Positions 37,003 through 48,589 of a stretch of DNA of 64,000 bases are shown here, in pieces; positions within the stretch are counted from its first letter, which is position 1; every line of letters begins with the position of its first letter. The DNA is from Archivesica marissinica. Lineage: Eukaryota; Mollusca; Bivalvia; Venerida; Vesicomyidae. The notes below the pieces were generated by a model. The model was not told the origin of the DNA. It saw nothing but the letters and a program-made list of their open reading frames with translations, and ran no database searches. A program made the position numbers and the translations under genes. The stretch covers positions 72,804,152-72,868,151 of the forward strand of contig CM026403.1 of NCBI GenBank assembly GCA_014843695.1, read 5' to 3'.

Positions 37003-38475
37003 CCGAGTCAAAAAAGAAACAATACCAAACTAAAAATGACGTAAAACGGATAAAACCATAGAAAGGTTTAATATATTATTACGTATCAGTACCGGGTATC
37101 TTATTGCAACGTCAGCCAACCATAAACACAGGTAAATAAACACCCGATAATCCTGGAACGCCGAATTTCCGATTTGCACGTGCTCCTCAACAAAGACAAA
37201 GTCCTACACATGTACAAATCGGAAAACCGGTTTATTGTACTGGTATTGCATTATCGAGGAAAAACACCTTACATACCCATTGTTACCTCTAACAAAATGC
37301 CTAGGCTAAACCGCAATCAGAGAATGCGTGCCATTGGCATGATTGACGGCGGTTTACGTCAGCGTGACGTCGCAAATCGACTCGGGGGTTACGCGGATCA
37401 CGATAACACGTCTACTTCGACGTTATCGAACACATGGATCGGTGGACGACCGTCCAAGATCTGGTCGACCACGTGTGACGACGCGTGAACAGTACCGTCG
37501 CATTCGGAGGTCACATTTACGTGACCGGTTCCTACCTGCCGTTACTCCTGGGATGACCAACAATCGCATCAGTGCACAAACAGTCGGGAACCGGCTCGGT
37601 GAACGTGGCATTCGTGCCTATCGGCCATACGTTGGACCCATCCTGACACGACGTCACTGTGACGTACGGCGGGAATGGACGACGGAACGTGCCCACTGGA
37701 CTCGGTTACAGTGGAATTCGGTGATGTTTAGCGATGAATCGCGGTTCTGTTTGCGTCGAGCGGATGGCAGAGAGCGGGTATATCGCAGACGCGGTGAACG
37801 TTACGCCGACGCATGTGTACGTCAGGTCGATCTGTTCGGGGGCGGTATCACCTTCGGCAGTCGCACTGAACTTTTAGTGGTGGACGGGAACCTAAACGCC
37901 CAGCGGTACTGTGATGAGATCCTTGCGCCAGTTGTTGTGCCGTTCTTTAACGCCAACAGAAATGTCACACTGTTCCAACAGGACAACGCCAGGTGTCATA
38001 CTGCTCGGATTTCCACCACATTATTGGAGCAGAACAATATTGAAACCCTGCCGTGGCCTGCTTTGTCACCAGACTTGTCACCCATAGAACATTTGTGGGA
38101 TACGTTAGACCGCCGAGTCAGACGACGTCAGCCGGTAACGTTAAACCAACTGAGGGATGTTTTGCGGTCAGGAGTGGACAAATATTGACCAGCAAGAGAT
38201 TCAGACACTCTTCCGTTCGATGCGACGGCGGTGCATTGCAGTGAGAGACGCAAATGGTGCCCATACTCGGTATTGACGTCTGTGTGAAAACTCCATTAGA
38301 CCCCTGTCCGACGAATTACGTCATCACGCAGCAGACAGTTTCGGAGGCTCATTATGCTTTATGTGCTCCTCTTTCAAACATGTTGGACTATCTTATGAAT
38401 TTTCAAAGAATTTTCTTAATAAATGTTGAAATTATAGACACATAAACACCAGGTATCGTTTCTTTTTTGACTCAG
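37003..38475 (+). mobile_element. Tc1-type DNA transposon, full length
   Basis: Short terminal inverted repeats of about 27 bp (left CCGAGTCAAAAAAGAAAC, right end the complement of CTGAGTCAAAAAAGAAAC) are flanked by TA (37001-37002, 38476-38477), the Tc1/mariner target. The element is 1473 bp with one transposase gene. It lies in the intergenic region between the RUS1-family gene and KSR. Confidence 0.92.
37297..38276 (+). pseudogene. Tc1 DD34E transposase with two +1 frameshifts
   Basis: ATG at 37297 starts MPRLNRNQRMRAIGMIDGG, the N-terminal helix-turn-helix. The frame shifts in the G5 run at 37384-37388, then continues with a GRPR motif (RSGRPRVTT) and the catalytic domain. First D is in MFSDESRF, second D in FQQDNARCHTAR, and E in LSPIEHLWD; 34 residues separate the second D from E, the DD34E signature. 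A second extra base near 38168 shifts the frame before the conserved tail ending ANGAHTRY and TGA at 38274-38276. Ignoring the two extra bases, the product would be about 325 residues, close to the normal Tc1 size of about 340. The element therefore looks young but inactive, or the indels are assembly errors. Confidence 0.9.
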
Positions 38476-38911
38476 TATATATGATTAAATAGTTCCGTTG
38501 TTCTTATAACCAGGAGCTGGCCTGAATCTTGCTATCGTATGCCTAAATTCAAATATAAACCAACAAACGGGTATTAGTTTATGATAAATTTTAATTTTCC
38601 GTAATTATTTATTTTATATACACAAGACTTAATATTGCACAAAACATACTTTTAAAGGCTGGAGAAGATTTCACATAAGAATTATCACTCTATAACAGAC
38701 AAAATGATAATCCTCAACTCACAAACAAAACACGAGAATTTTTACTTGCATAATGCAAGGAATACCACAGTTAGATGCACATATACCAAAAGGCAATCAC
38801 TGCCGGATTATGAACCAGTTATTTGCTACCACAGGCCGGGAGATTGGGTGTTTAAGACTGGGTTAATCCAGACAAACGAGGTACAATTACTGTTTTCCTA
38901 TGCTAACTAGC
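38476..38911. other. Intergenic, nothing recognised
   Basis: AT-rich sequence with no element ends or exon signals that I could support. Confidence 0.4.
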
Positions 38912-40441
38912 GGCAAACCAGTACTAGCCAACCCACGCTGCCAACCAGTACTAGCCAACCAGTACTCGTTAACCCACGCGGCAAACCAGTGCTAGCCAAC
39001 CCATGCTGCCAACCAGTACTCGTCAACCCACGCGGCAAACCAGTACTAGCCAACCCACGCTGCCAACCAGTACTAGCCAACCCACGCTGCCAACCAGTAC
39101 TAGGAAACCCATGCTGCCAACCAGTACTCGTACCCACGCCAATCAGTACTAGCCAACACACGCTGCCAACCAGTACTCTTCAACCCATGCTGCCAACCAG
39201 TACTAGCCAACCCATGCTGCCAACCAGTACTAGTCAAACCACTCTGCCAACCAGTACTAGCCAACAGTACTCGTCAAACCACTCTGCCAATCAGTACTCG
39301 TCAAACCACTCTGCCAACCAGTATGGTGGTTTGCTGCAACCAGTACTAGCCAACCCACGCTGCCAACCAGTACTAATGTGCCAACCAGTACTAGCCAACC
39401 CACGCTGCCAACCAGTACTAGGAAACCCATGCTGCCAACCAGTACTAGTTGACCCACGCCAATCAGTACTAGCCAACACACGCTGCCAACCAGTACTCTT
39501 CAACCCATGCTGCCAACCAGTACTAGCCAACCCATGCTGCCAACCAGTACTCGTCAAACCACTCTGCCAACCAGTACTAGCCAACCCACTGCCAACCAGT
39601 ACTAGCCATATCAGTACTAGCCAACCCACGCTGCCAACCAACTAGCTGCCAACCAGTACTAGCCAACCCACGCTGCCACCAGTACTAGCCAACCCACGCT
39701 GCCAACCAGTACTAGCCAACCAGTACTAGCCAACCCACGTGCCAACCAGTACTAGCCAACCCATGCTGCCAACCAGTACTAGCCAACCCACGCTGCCAAC
39801 CAGTACTGCCAGCTGCCAACCAACCATCCCACGCTGCCAACACCAACCCACGCTGCCAACCAGTACTAGCCAACCAGGCTGCCAACCAGTACTAGCCAAC
39901 CCACGTACTAGCCAACCCAGCTGCCAACCAGTACTAGCAACCCACGTACTAGCCAACCCATGCTGCCAACCAGTACTAGCCAACCATGTTGCCAACCAGT
40001 ACTAGCCAACCCACGCTGCCAACCAGTACTAGCCAACCCATGCTGCCAACCAGTACTAGCCAACCCATGCCCAACCAGTACTAGCCAACCCACGCTGCCA
40101 ACCAGTACTAGCAGCCACCCACGCTGCCAACCATGTACTAGCCAACCCACGCTGCCAACCAGTACTAGCAGCCAACCAACGCTGCCAACCAGTACCAGCC
40201 AACCCACGCTGCCAACCAGTACTAGCCAACCCGCTGCAGCAGCCAACCCACGCTGCCAACATACTAGCAGCTGCCAACCAGTACTAGCAGCCAACCCACG
40301 CTGCCAACCAGTACCAGCCAACCCACGCTGCCAACCAGTACTAGCAGCCAACCCACGCTGCCAACCAGTACCAGCCAACCCACGCTGCCAACCAGTACTA
40401 GCAGCCAACCCACGCTGCCAACCAGTACTAGCCAACCCACG
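38912..40441. repeat. Minisatellite, 27-bp unit with many indel variants, about 57 copies
   Basis: Core AACCAGTACTAGCCAACCCA then CGCTGCC. Variants include CTCGTC, CAAACCACT and CAGCAGCC. Confidence 0.95.
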
Positions 40442-40509
40442 CTATTAGCCCAAGCAGTTAATCAGTACTAAGTAAGTGACCAAGAATAAACCCGGGACCT
40501 CTCAATAAT

Positions 40510-40839
40510 TTAAAATCGGTTCGCTTGATGTGAAGGAATATTTTAGAATCAGTTCGCTTGATGTGAAGGAATAGTTTAGAATCAGTTCGCTTGATGTGAA
40601 GGAATAGTTTAGAATCAGTTCGCTTGATGTGAAGGAATATTTTAGAATCAGTTCGCTTGATGTGAAGGAATATTTTAGAATCAGTTCGCTTGATGTGAAG
40701 GAATATTTTAGAATCAGTTCGCTTGATGTGAAGGAATATTTTAGAATCAGTTCGCTTGATGTGAAGGAATATTTTAGAATCAGTTCGCTTGATGTGAAGG
40801 AATAGTTTAGAATCAGTTCGCTTGATGTGAAGGAATAAA
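40510..40839. repeat. Minisatellite, 33-bp unit, 10 copies
   Basis: Core AATCAGTTCGCTTGATGTGA; T/G variation at one site (AATATTTT or AATAGTTT). Confidence 0.95.
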
Positions 40840-40978
40840 GAACTAACAGCAGACCATAGTTTTGCACAATCATCAAAATCACATTTTAACTGAATTCATT
40901 CATGCTCGTCTTCACAAGGGAGGCAACACTGCCGAACTATAATAAAAAAAAAATTTCTACCTCGATACTAAATATATA

Positions 40979-41133
40979 TTTTAATGCAATCTCCCATGTC
41001 ACGGTGGGGGGGGGGGTGTTTTAATGCAATCTCCCATGTCACGGTGGGGGGGGGGTATTTTAATGCAATCTCCTTGTCACGGTGGGGGGGGGGGGGCGTA
41101 TTTGTATGTATATAGGTCATCACGGTGGGGGGG
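40979..41133. repeat. About 40-bp unit with G run, 3-4 copies
   Basis: TTTAATGCAATCTCCCATGT followed by CACGGTGG and 10-13 G; the last copy is shortened. Confidence 0.88.
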
Positions 41134-41194
41134 ATATTTAAGTTCTCCGTTGTCCGGGGACAGGAAAGTAGAGCAATCATGTGAAATAAGAAAA

Positions 41195-41502
41195 TGATGG
41201 ACAGGACATAGTTGTGTATGTATGGACAGGACATAGTTGTTGTATGTATGGACAGGACATAGTTGTGTATGTATGGACAGGACATAGTTGTGTATGTATG
41301 GACAGGACATAGTTGTGTATGTATGGACAGGACATAGTTGTGTATGTATGGACAGGACATAGTTGTGTATGTATGGACAGGACATATTTGTGTATGTATG
41401 GACAGGACATAGTTGTGTATGTATGGACAGGACATAGTTGTGTATGTATGGACAGGACATAGTTGTGTATGTATGGACAGGACATAGTTGTGTACGTATG
41501 GA
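41195..41502. repeat. Minisatellite, 25-bp unit, 12 copies
   Basis: Core GGACAGGACATAGTTGTGTA; nearly identical copies. Confidence 0.95.
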
Positions 41503-41814
41503 AACAATATGCATAATAATATATCATCTTCCACAACAGTTACTGTCAAAATAATCCAACTGGAATATAATGGGTTACTCTAAACTAAAATATTGTTGAA
41601 TGAAAATAGTATAAACTAAATTATTGTGTGAAAATAGTGTCCACCAATGATCTATAGCAACGATCTATAGCATATTTCCACACTGATCAATGTTCTTTTT
41701 ATTTTATGCTGCAAATTGTCTTGTGGTAAAAACACCGATGCTACCTTACTTTAGATTAATTCAGACAGTTACAGAGCCGCTCTTAAAATGATATGGACTG
41801 GGAATCAAAAGGCA

Positions 41815-43116
41815 TCAAACAGAATAAAGAGACGAAGAATGAAAACAGAATAAAGCAACGAGGAATGAAAACAGAATAAAGTGACGAGGAATGAAACAGA
41901 ATAAAGCGACGAGGAATGAAACAGAATAAAGCAACGAGGAATGAAAACAGAATAAAGCGACGAGGAATGAAACAGAATAAAGGGACGAGGAATGAAACAG
42001 AATAAAGCAACGAGGAATGAAAACAATAAAGCGATGAGGAATGAAAACAGAATAAAGCGACGAGGAATGAAACAGAATAAAGGGACGAGGAATGAAACAG
42101 AATAAAGCAACGAGGAATGAAACAGAATAAAGCAACGAGGAATGAAAACAATAAAGCGATGAGGAATGAAAACAGAATAAAGCGACGAGGAATGAAAACA
42201 GAATAAAGCAACGAGGAATGAAAACAATAAAGCGATGAGGAATGAAAACAGAATAAAGCGACGAGGAATGAAACAGAATAAAGTGACGAGGAATGAAACA
42301 GAATAAAGCGACAAGGAATGAAACAGAATAAAGCAACGAGGAATGAAAACAAAAGCGACGAGGAATGAAACAGAATAAAGCAACGAGGAATGAAAACAAT
42401 AAAGCGATGAGGAATGAAAACAGAATAAAGCGACGAGGAATGAAACAGAATAAAGCGACGAGGAATGAAACGGAATAAAGCAACGAGGAATGAAACAGAA
42501 AAGCAACGAGGAATGAAAACAATAAAGCGACGAGGAATGAAACAGAATAAAGCAACGAGGAATGAAAACAATAAAGCAATGAGGAATGAAAAGAATAAAG
42601 CGACGAGGAATGAAACAGAATAAAGCAACGAGGAATGAAAACAGAATAAAGCGACGAGGAATGAAACAGAATAAAGGGACGAGGAATGAAACAGAATAAA
42701 GCAACGAGGAATGAAAACAATAAAGCGATGAGGAATGAAAACAGAATAAAGCAACGAGGAATGAAACAGAATAAAGCGACGAGGAATGAAACAGAATAAA
42801 GCGACGAGGAATGAAACGGAATAAGCAACGAGGAATGAAAACAGAATAAAGCGACGAGGAATGAAACAGAATAAAGCAACGAGGAATGAAACAGAATAAA
42901 GCGACGAGGAATGAAAACAGAATAAAGCGACAAGGAATGAAAACAGAATAAAGCGACAAGGAATGAAACAGAATAAAGAGACGAGGAATGAAACAGAATA
43001 AAGCGACGAGGAATGAAACAGAATAAAGCAACGAGGAATGAAAACAGAATAAAGCAACGAGGAATGAAACAGAATAAAGCGACGAGGAATGAAAATAGAA
43101 TAAAGTGACGAGGAAG
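41815..43116. repeat. Minisatellite, 25/26-bp unit, about 52 copies
   Basis: Core GCGACGAGGAATGAAACAGA then ATAAA. A mixture of AAACAG, AAAACAG and AAAACAAT subtypes recurs in blocks. Confidence 0.95.
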
Positions 43117-43611
43117 TGCTAGGAATGATAATTAATCGATCAGTTAATAAATCGGCAATATATGTGTGTACATACTATATAATGTATTGACCCATTCCTT
43201 CACATTGTTGTAGAGTTTGGTTGACAAACAAGAACATATCAGGCTATATGGTGCAACACGACTAATTTGGTAGGTTTTACAGTTAAATATTTCAGCAGTC
43301 ACCTGTATTAAACAGCAAGCATTGGCCATTATCTAGCAAAGACATAGTGCACATTGCGTGATAATCATCCATTGATCAGTGGCCAACTATTTTGCCGAAG
43401 TGTATCCGTCGATAATGAATTACTTTCCGAGTATTTGAAATGAAGCAGTCTGTAAATGTTAAATTTTCGATTTCATCCAAAATAATCCACGATTCTGCAC
43501 CCGGCTAAATATAGTGGTTCATTCACTATAAAACACATCAGCACGTGTCATGTTGGAATGTGTCCCTCTGAGCACGTGTCATGTTGGAATGTGTCCCTCT
43601 GAGCAGAATTT
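43117..43611. other. Intergenic; one 31-bp direct duplication
   Basis: AGCACGTGTCATGTTGGAAT occurs twice near 43540 and 43571. Otherwise no feature was recognised. Confidence 0.5.
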
Positions 43612-43785
43612 CATGCACGGCCAAGCACCCGGGTAGAACCACTGACACAAGCTAGCTGGATAGCTTCTAATGGTACGACTGGATAGCTTCCTCACATAAA
43701 AAGAATTTAAACCCATAGTTGGATTCAAAACTACAGCAGTGAGGGACATGTGATGAGGTGAACAACCTTAATACCCGAGATCACA
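43612..43785 (-). mobile_element. Third-family SINE, degraded copy
   Basis: Shares GGTAGAACCAC, AGCTGGATAGCTTC and the GTGAGGG...AAGTGAT-like head remnant with the copy at 50785-51000. An internal TAGCTTC segment is duplicated. Confidence 0.6.
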
Positions 43786-43793
43786 ATGAAATA

Positions 43794-44412
43794 GCAACCA
43801 ACGGTGCTCAACCGCGGAAATAGTGTACATATTGCAACCAACGGTGCTCAACCGCGGAAATAGTGTACATATTGCAACCAACGGTGCTCAACCGCGGAAA
43901 TAGTGTACATATTGCAACCAACGGTGCTCAACCGCGGAAATAGTGTACATATTGCAACCAACGGTGCTCAACCGCGGAAATAGTGTACATATTGCAACCA
44001 ACGGTGCTCAACCGCGGAAATAGTGTACATATTGCAACCAACGGTGCTCAACCGCGGAAATAGTGTACATATTGCAACCAACGGTGCTCAACCGCGGAAA
44101 TAGTGTACATATTGCAACCAACGGTGCTCAACCGCGGAAATAGTGTACATATTGCAACCAACGGTGCTCAACCGCGGAAATAGTGTACATATTGCAACCA
44201 ACGGTGCTCAACCGCGGAAATAGTGTACATATTGCAACCAACGGTGCTCAACCGCGGAAATAGTGTACATATTGCAACCAACGGTGCTCAACCGCGGAAA
44301 TAGTGTACATATTGCAACCAACGGTGCTCAACCGCAGAAATAGTGTACATATTGCAACCAACGGTGCTCAACCGCGGAAATAGTGTACATATTGCAACCA
44401 ACGTGCTCAACG
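43794..44412. repeat. Minisatellite, 40-bp unit, about 15.5 copies, almost identical
   Basis: Core CAACCAACGGTGCTCAACCG. I saw only one internal substitution (CGCAGAAA near 44335) and a deletion in the last unit. Confidence 0.96.
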
Positions 44413-44446
44413 GCGTTTATTTCCAAATCGGTGGAAGCACTCTGGC

Positions 44447-45281
44447 GTGTACGACTTGTGTATGTGTGTGTGTGTGGGGGGGGCTGTATAACTTGTGTAT
44501 GTGTGTGGGGGGGGGCCTGTACGACTTGTGTATGTGTGTGGGGGGGGGCCTGTACGACTTGTGTGTGGGGGGGGGGGGGCCTGTACGACTTGTGTATGGG
44601 GGGGGGGCCTGTACGACTTGTGTATGTGTGTGTGTGGGGCTGTACGACTTGCGTATGTGTGTGGGGGGGGGCCTGTACGACTTGTGTATGTGTGTGGGGG
44701 GGGGCCTGTACGACTTGTGTATGTGTGTGTGGGGGGGGGGGCCTGTATGACTTGTGTATGTGTGTGGGGGGGGGCCTGTACGACTTGTGTATGGGGGGGG
44801 GCTGTACGACTTGTGTATGTGTGTGTGTGGGGCTGTACGACTTGCGTATGTGTGTGGGGGGGGGGCCTGTACGACTTGTGTATGTGTGTGGGGGGGGGGG
44901 GGCCTGTACGACTTGTGTATGTGTGTGTGGGGGGGGGGGCCTGTATGACTTGTGTATGTGTGGGGGGGGGGGGCCTGTACGACTTGTGTATGTTGTGTGT
45001 GTGTGGGGCTGTACGACTTGTGGTGTGTGGGGGGGGGGGGCCTGTACGACTTGTGTATGTGTGTGTGTGGAGGGGGGCTGTACAACTTGTGTATGTGTGT
45101 GTGTGTGTGGGGCTGTACGACTGTGTATGTGTGTGTGGGGGGGGCTGTACGACTTGTGTATGTGTGTGGGGGGGGGCTGTACGACTTGTTTGTGTATGTT
45201 GTTATGTGTGGGTGGGGGTGTGGGGGGGGGGGGCCTGTACGACTTGTGTATGTGTGTGTGTGGAGGGGGGCTGTACAACTT

Positions 45282-45318
<37 letters not shown>

Positions 45319-45722
45319 GCTGTACGACTTGTGTATGTGTGTGGGGGGGGGGGCTGTACGACTTGTGTATGTGTGTGGGGGGGGGGGGGCTGTACGACTT
45401 GTGTATGTGTGTATGGGGGGGGGGGGGCCTGTACGACTTGTGTATGTGTGTGTGTGGAGGGGGGCTGTACAACTTGTGTATGTGTGTGTGTGTGGGGCTG
45501 TACGACTTGTGTATGTGTGTGTGGGGGGGGGGCTGTACGACTTGTGTATGTGTGTATGGGGGGGCCCTGTACGACTTGTGTATGTGTGTGTGTGGGGGGG
45601 GCCCTGTACGACTTGTGTATGTGTGTGGGGGGGGGGGGGCTGTACGACTTGTGTATGTGTGTATGGGGGGGGGGGGGCCTGTACGACTTGTGTATGTGTG
45701 GTGGGGGGGGGGGGGGGGGCGT
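44447..45722. repeat. G-run minisatellite, about 30-38-bp unit, nearly 40 copies
   Basis: Each unit is CTGTACGACTTGTGTATG plus a TG run and a run of about 4-17 G. G-run and TG-run lengths vary from unit to unit. Confidence 0.95.
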
Positions 45723-45748
45723 GTACGGAAGGGGGTATAAAACAAATC

Positions 45749-45832
45749 CCAGGGCACATTCTAGGCTAGAATGTTTGGGAGAAGTGAGAAACGCACGACT
45801 GCGCCATTTCAAAATAGGATAAAATACAGTAT
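45749..45832 (-). repeat. Dispersed repeat, inverted copy
   Basis: The complement shares TTTCTCACTTCTCCCAAACA and the GTGCCCTGG end with 14435-14550 and 47500-47662. Confidence 0.5.
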
Positions 45833-45962
45833 GACAATTATGCACAACATTGGCCACTGTAGCTTTCTTGATTTTGTATGAAAATTGTAAAAATCATTTG
45901 GGAAGAAGTGGCGACTATTTCACCCTCTAGGATGAGCCCTGAATCGCCTCCTTTATACCTGT

Positions 45963-47415
45963 ATCCACCCCGATAATACCAGGGATCCTGACTGCACCCC
46001 AGAGCCCACCCCGATAATACTAGGGATCCTGACTGCACCCCAGAGCCCACCCCGATAATACTAGGGATCCTGACTGCACCCCAGAGCCCACCCCGATAAT
46101 ACCAGGGATCCTGACTGCACCCCAGAGCTCACCCCGATAATACTAGGGATCCTGACTGCACCCCAGAGCCCACCCCAATAATACCAGGGATCCTGACTGC
46201 ACCCCAGAGCCCACCCCGATAATACTAGGGATCCTGACTGCACCCCAGAGCCCACCTGATAATACCAGGGATCCTGACTGCACCCCACCCTGATAATACC
46301 AGGGATCCTGACTGCACCCCACCCCAATAATACCAGGGACCCTGACTGCGCCCCAGAGCCCACCCCACTTCTACCTGTATTCTTTCCACCCCAATAATAC
46401 CAGGGACCCTGACTGAGAGCCCACTCCACTTCTATCTGTATTCTTTCCACCCCAATAATACCAGGGACCCTGACTGAGAGCCCACCCCACTTCTACCTGT
46501 ATTCTTTCCACCCCAATAATACCAGGGACCCTGACTGAGAGCCCACTCCACTTCTACCTGTATTCTTTCCACCCCAATAATACCAGGGACCCTGACTGAG
46601 AGCCCACCCCACTTCTACCTGTATTCTTTCCACCCCAATAATACCAGGGACCCTGACTGAGAGCCCACTCCACTTCTACCTGTATTCTTTCCACCCCAAT
46701 AATACCAGGGACCCTGACTGAGAGCCCACCCCACTTCTACCTGTATTCTTTCCACCCCAATAATACCAGGGACCCTGACTGAGAGCCCACCCCACTTCTA
46801 CCTGTATTCTTTCCACCCCAATAATACCAGGGACCCTGACTGAGAGCCCACCCCACTTCTACCTGTATTCTTTCCACCACAATAATACCAGGGATCCTGA
46901 CTGCACCCCAGAGCCCACCCCAATACTACCAGGGATCCTGACTGCACCTCAGAGCCCACCCCAATAATACCAGGGATCCTGACTGCACCCCAGAGCCCAT
47001 CCCAATACTACCAGGGATCCTGACTGCACCCCAGAGCCCACCCCAATACTACCAGGGATCCTGACTGCGCCCCAGAGCCCATCCCAATACTACCAGGGAT
47101 CCTGACTGCACCCCAGAGCCCACCACAATAATACCAGGGATCCTGACTGCGCCCCAGAGCCCACCCCAATACTACCAGGGATCCTGACTTCTGCCTGTAT
47201 TCTTTCCACCCCAATAATACCAGGGATCCTGACTGAGCCCCAGAGCCCACCCCACTTCTACCTGTATTCTTTCCACCCCAATAATACCAGGGATCCTGAC
47301 TGCACCCCTCACCCCACCCCAATAATACCAGGGATCCTGACTGAGCCCCAGAGCCCACACCACTTCTACCTGTATTCTTTCCACCCCAATAATACCAGGG
47401 ATCCTGGCAGAGCCC
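45963..47415. repeat. Minisatellite, 41-bp unit with an embedded 61-bp subfamily
   Basis: The 41-bp unit is AATACCAGGGATCCTGACTG plus CACCCCAGAGCCCACC. From about 46365 to 46880 it carries an extra ACTTCTACCTGTATTCTTTC segment. Mixed types follow. Confidence 0.94.
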
Positions 47416-48144
47416 CTCAGCTCACGTCTACCTAAAAACAATATTAAGGCCACTGGCCAGGGTAAAGAACTCCTTCTATTAAAATGTTGTATTTAATGGT
47501 GATAATGTGTTATTTTAACACTATTTTGTTTATTTAGATTATAGATAATACCAAGACGCACTGACGTGCTCACTCGTTGGCAATTATAGATAATACCAAG
47601 ACGCACTGACGTGCTCACTCACTTCCCCCAAATATTCTCATCTAGGATAAGTCCTGCTTTTACACAAAGTTCACTTAATTAACCCTAACAAAACTAACAC
47701 CCATGAAGAATTGAGATTTCATAAGAAGCATTGTAGCAGTGAAGAAAATTCCTGGAAAACCACACATTTGACACAAGTCAATAATAAATAAATACATCTA
47801 TATACACCCATTAACAAAGAACAAACATGTATATATATCACACTTAAACCACTCTAGATAAAAACATTCATTACATAAAAAACACAGTTTAAAAACAGTA
47901 AACTTTGTATTCATACAAATAAAAACAAATAGATCTAAAAAAAACACATGTATTTTTAATGTCCAAAGGACAATATGATCACATTTTATGAATATGCATG
48001 ATAAACAGGTTCTATAAATATTCATGATATGACATGTAATTAATATTCATTAGATTTGCTTATATGGATAAAGGAATACTTGATATATTATGATATGGTA
48101 TGTATAACATAGGTTTAACATGGATATATGAATTGTCCGAATAC
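47416..48144. other. AT-rich intergenic; dispersed repeat and a 45-bp duplication
   Basis: A dispersed-repeat copy lies at about 47500-47662. Within it ATTATAGATAATACCAAGAC starts at 47538 and again at 47583. The rest (47663-48144) is AT-rich with no recognised gene. Confidence 0.5.
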
Positions 48145-48230
48145 TTCATACATTACATACAACACGTTATACTTCATACATTACATACAACACGTTATAC
48201 TTCATACATTACATACAACACGTTATACTT
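48145..48230. repeat. 28-bp unit, 3 copies
   Basis: Core ACTTCATACATTACATACAA. Confidence 0.9.
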
Positions 48231-48589
48231 TGAGTATAGTACATAATATATTGTTTTTGGCTACAATAACGGGCTCAAGCTACGCCCTAAAAAAAGGAGA
48301 AGTTTGTAGACTTAGCCAAGCGTCCTCATTATCTATCATTGAATACCTTCTCCATGAACACAATATAGGGAGACAGTACAAGGAGACTACATCGCCCACT
48401 AGCTACACCCCTGCAACAATTGTATTTACTGTTACATCGCCACTAGCTACACCCCTGCAACAATTGTATTTCCCGTTACAGTCTCGGTAGCTTGTGAATC
48501 TACCTCATCAAGTAGATGTACCATACATCCATACCACACACACACTCTCAGATTAATTAACCCTTTGCATGCTAATACAGTATCAGTCC
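48231..48589. other. Intergenic; 44-45-bp duplication
   Basis: CACTAGCTACACCCCTGCAA occurs twice between about 48390 and 48480. No gene recognised. Confidence 0.5.

Noticed and set aside
44383..45857. Cys/Gly-rich and Pro/His-rich frames over 400 codons
   Set aside because: Translations of the G-run minisatellite on both strands; frame shifts with G-run length.
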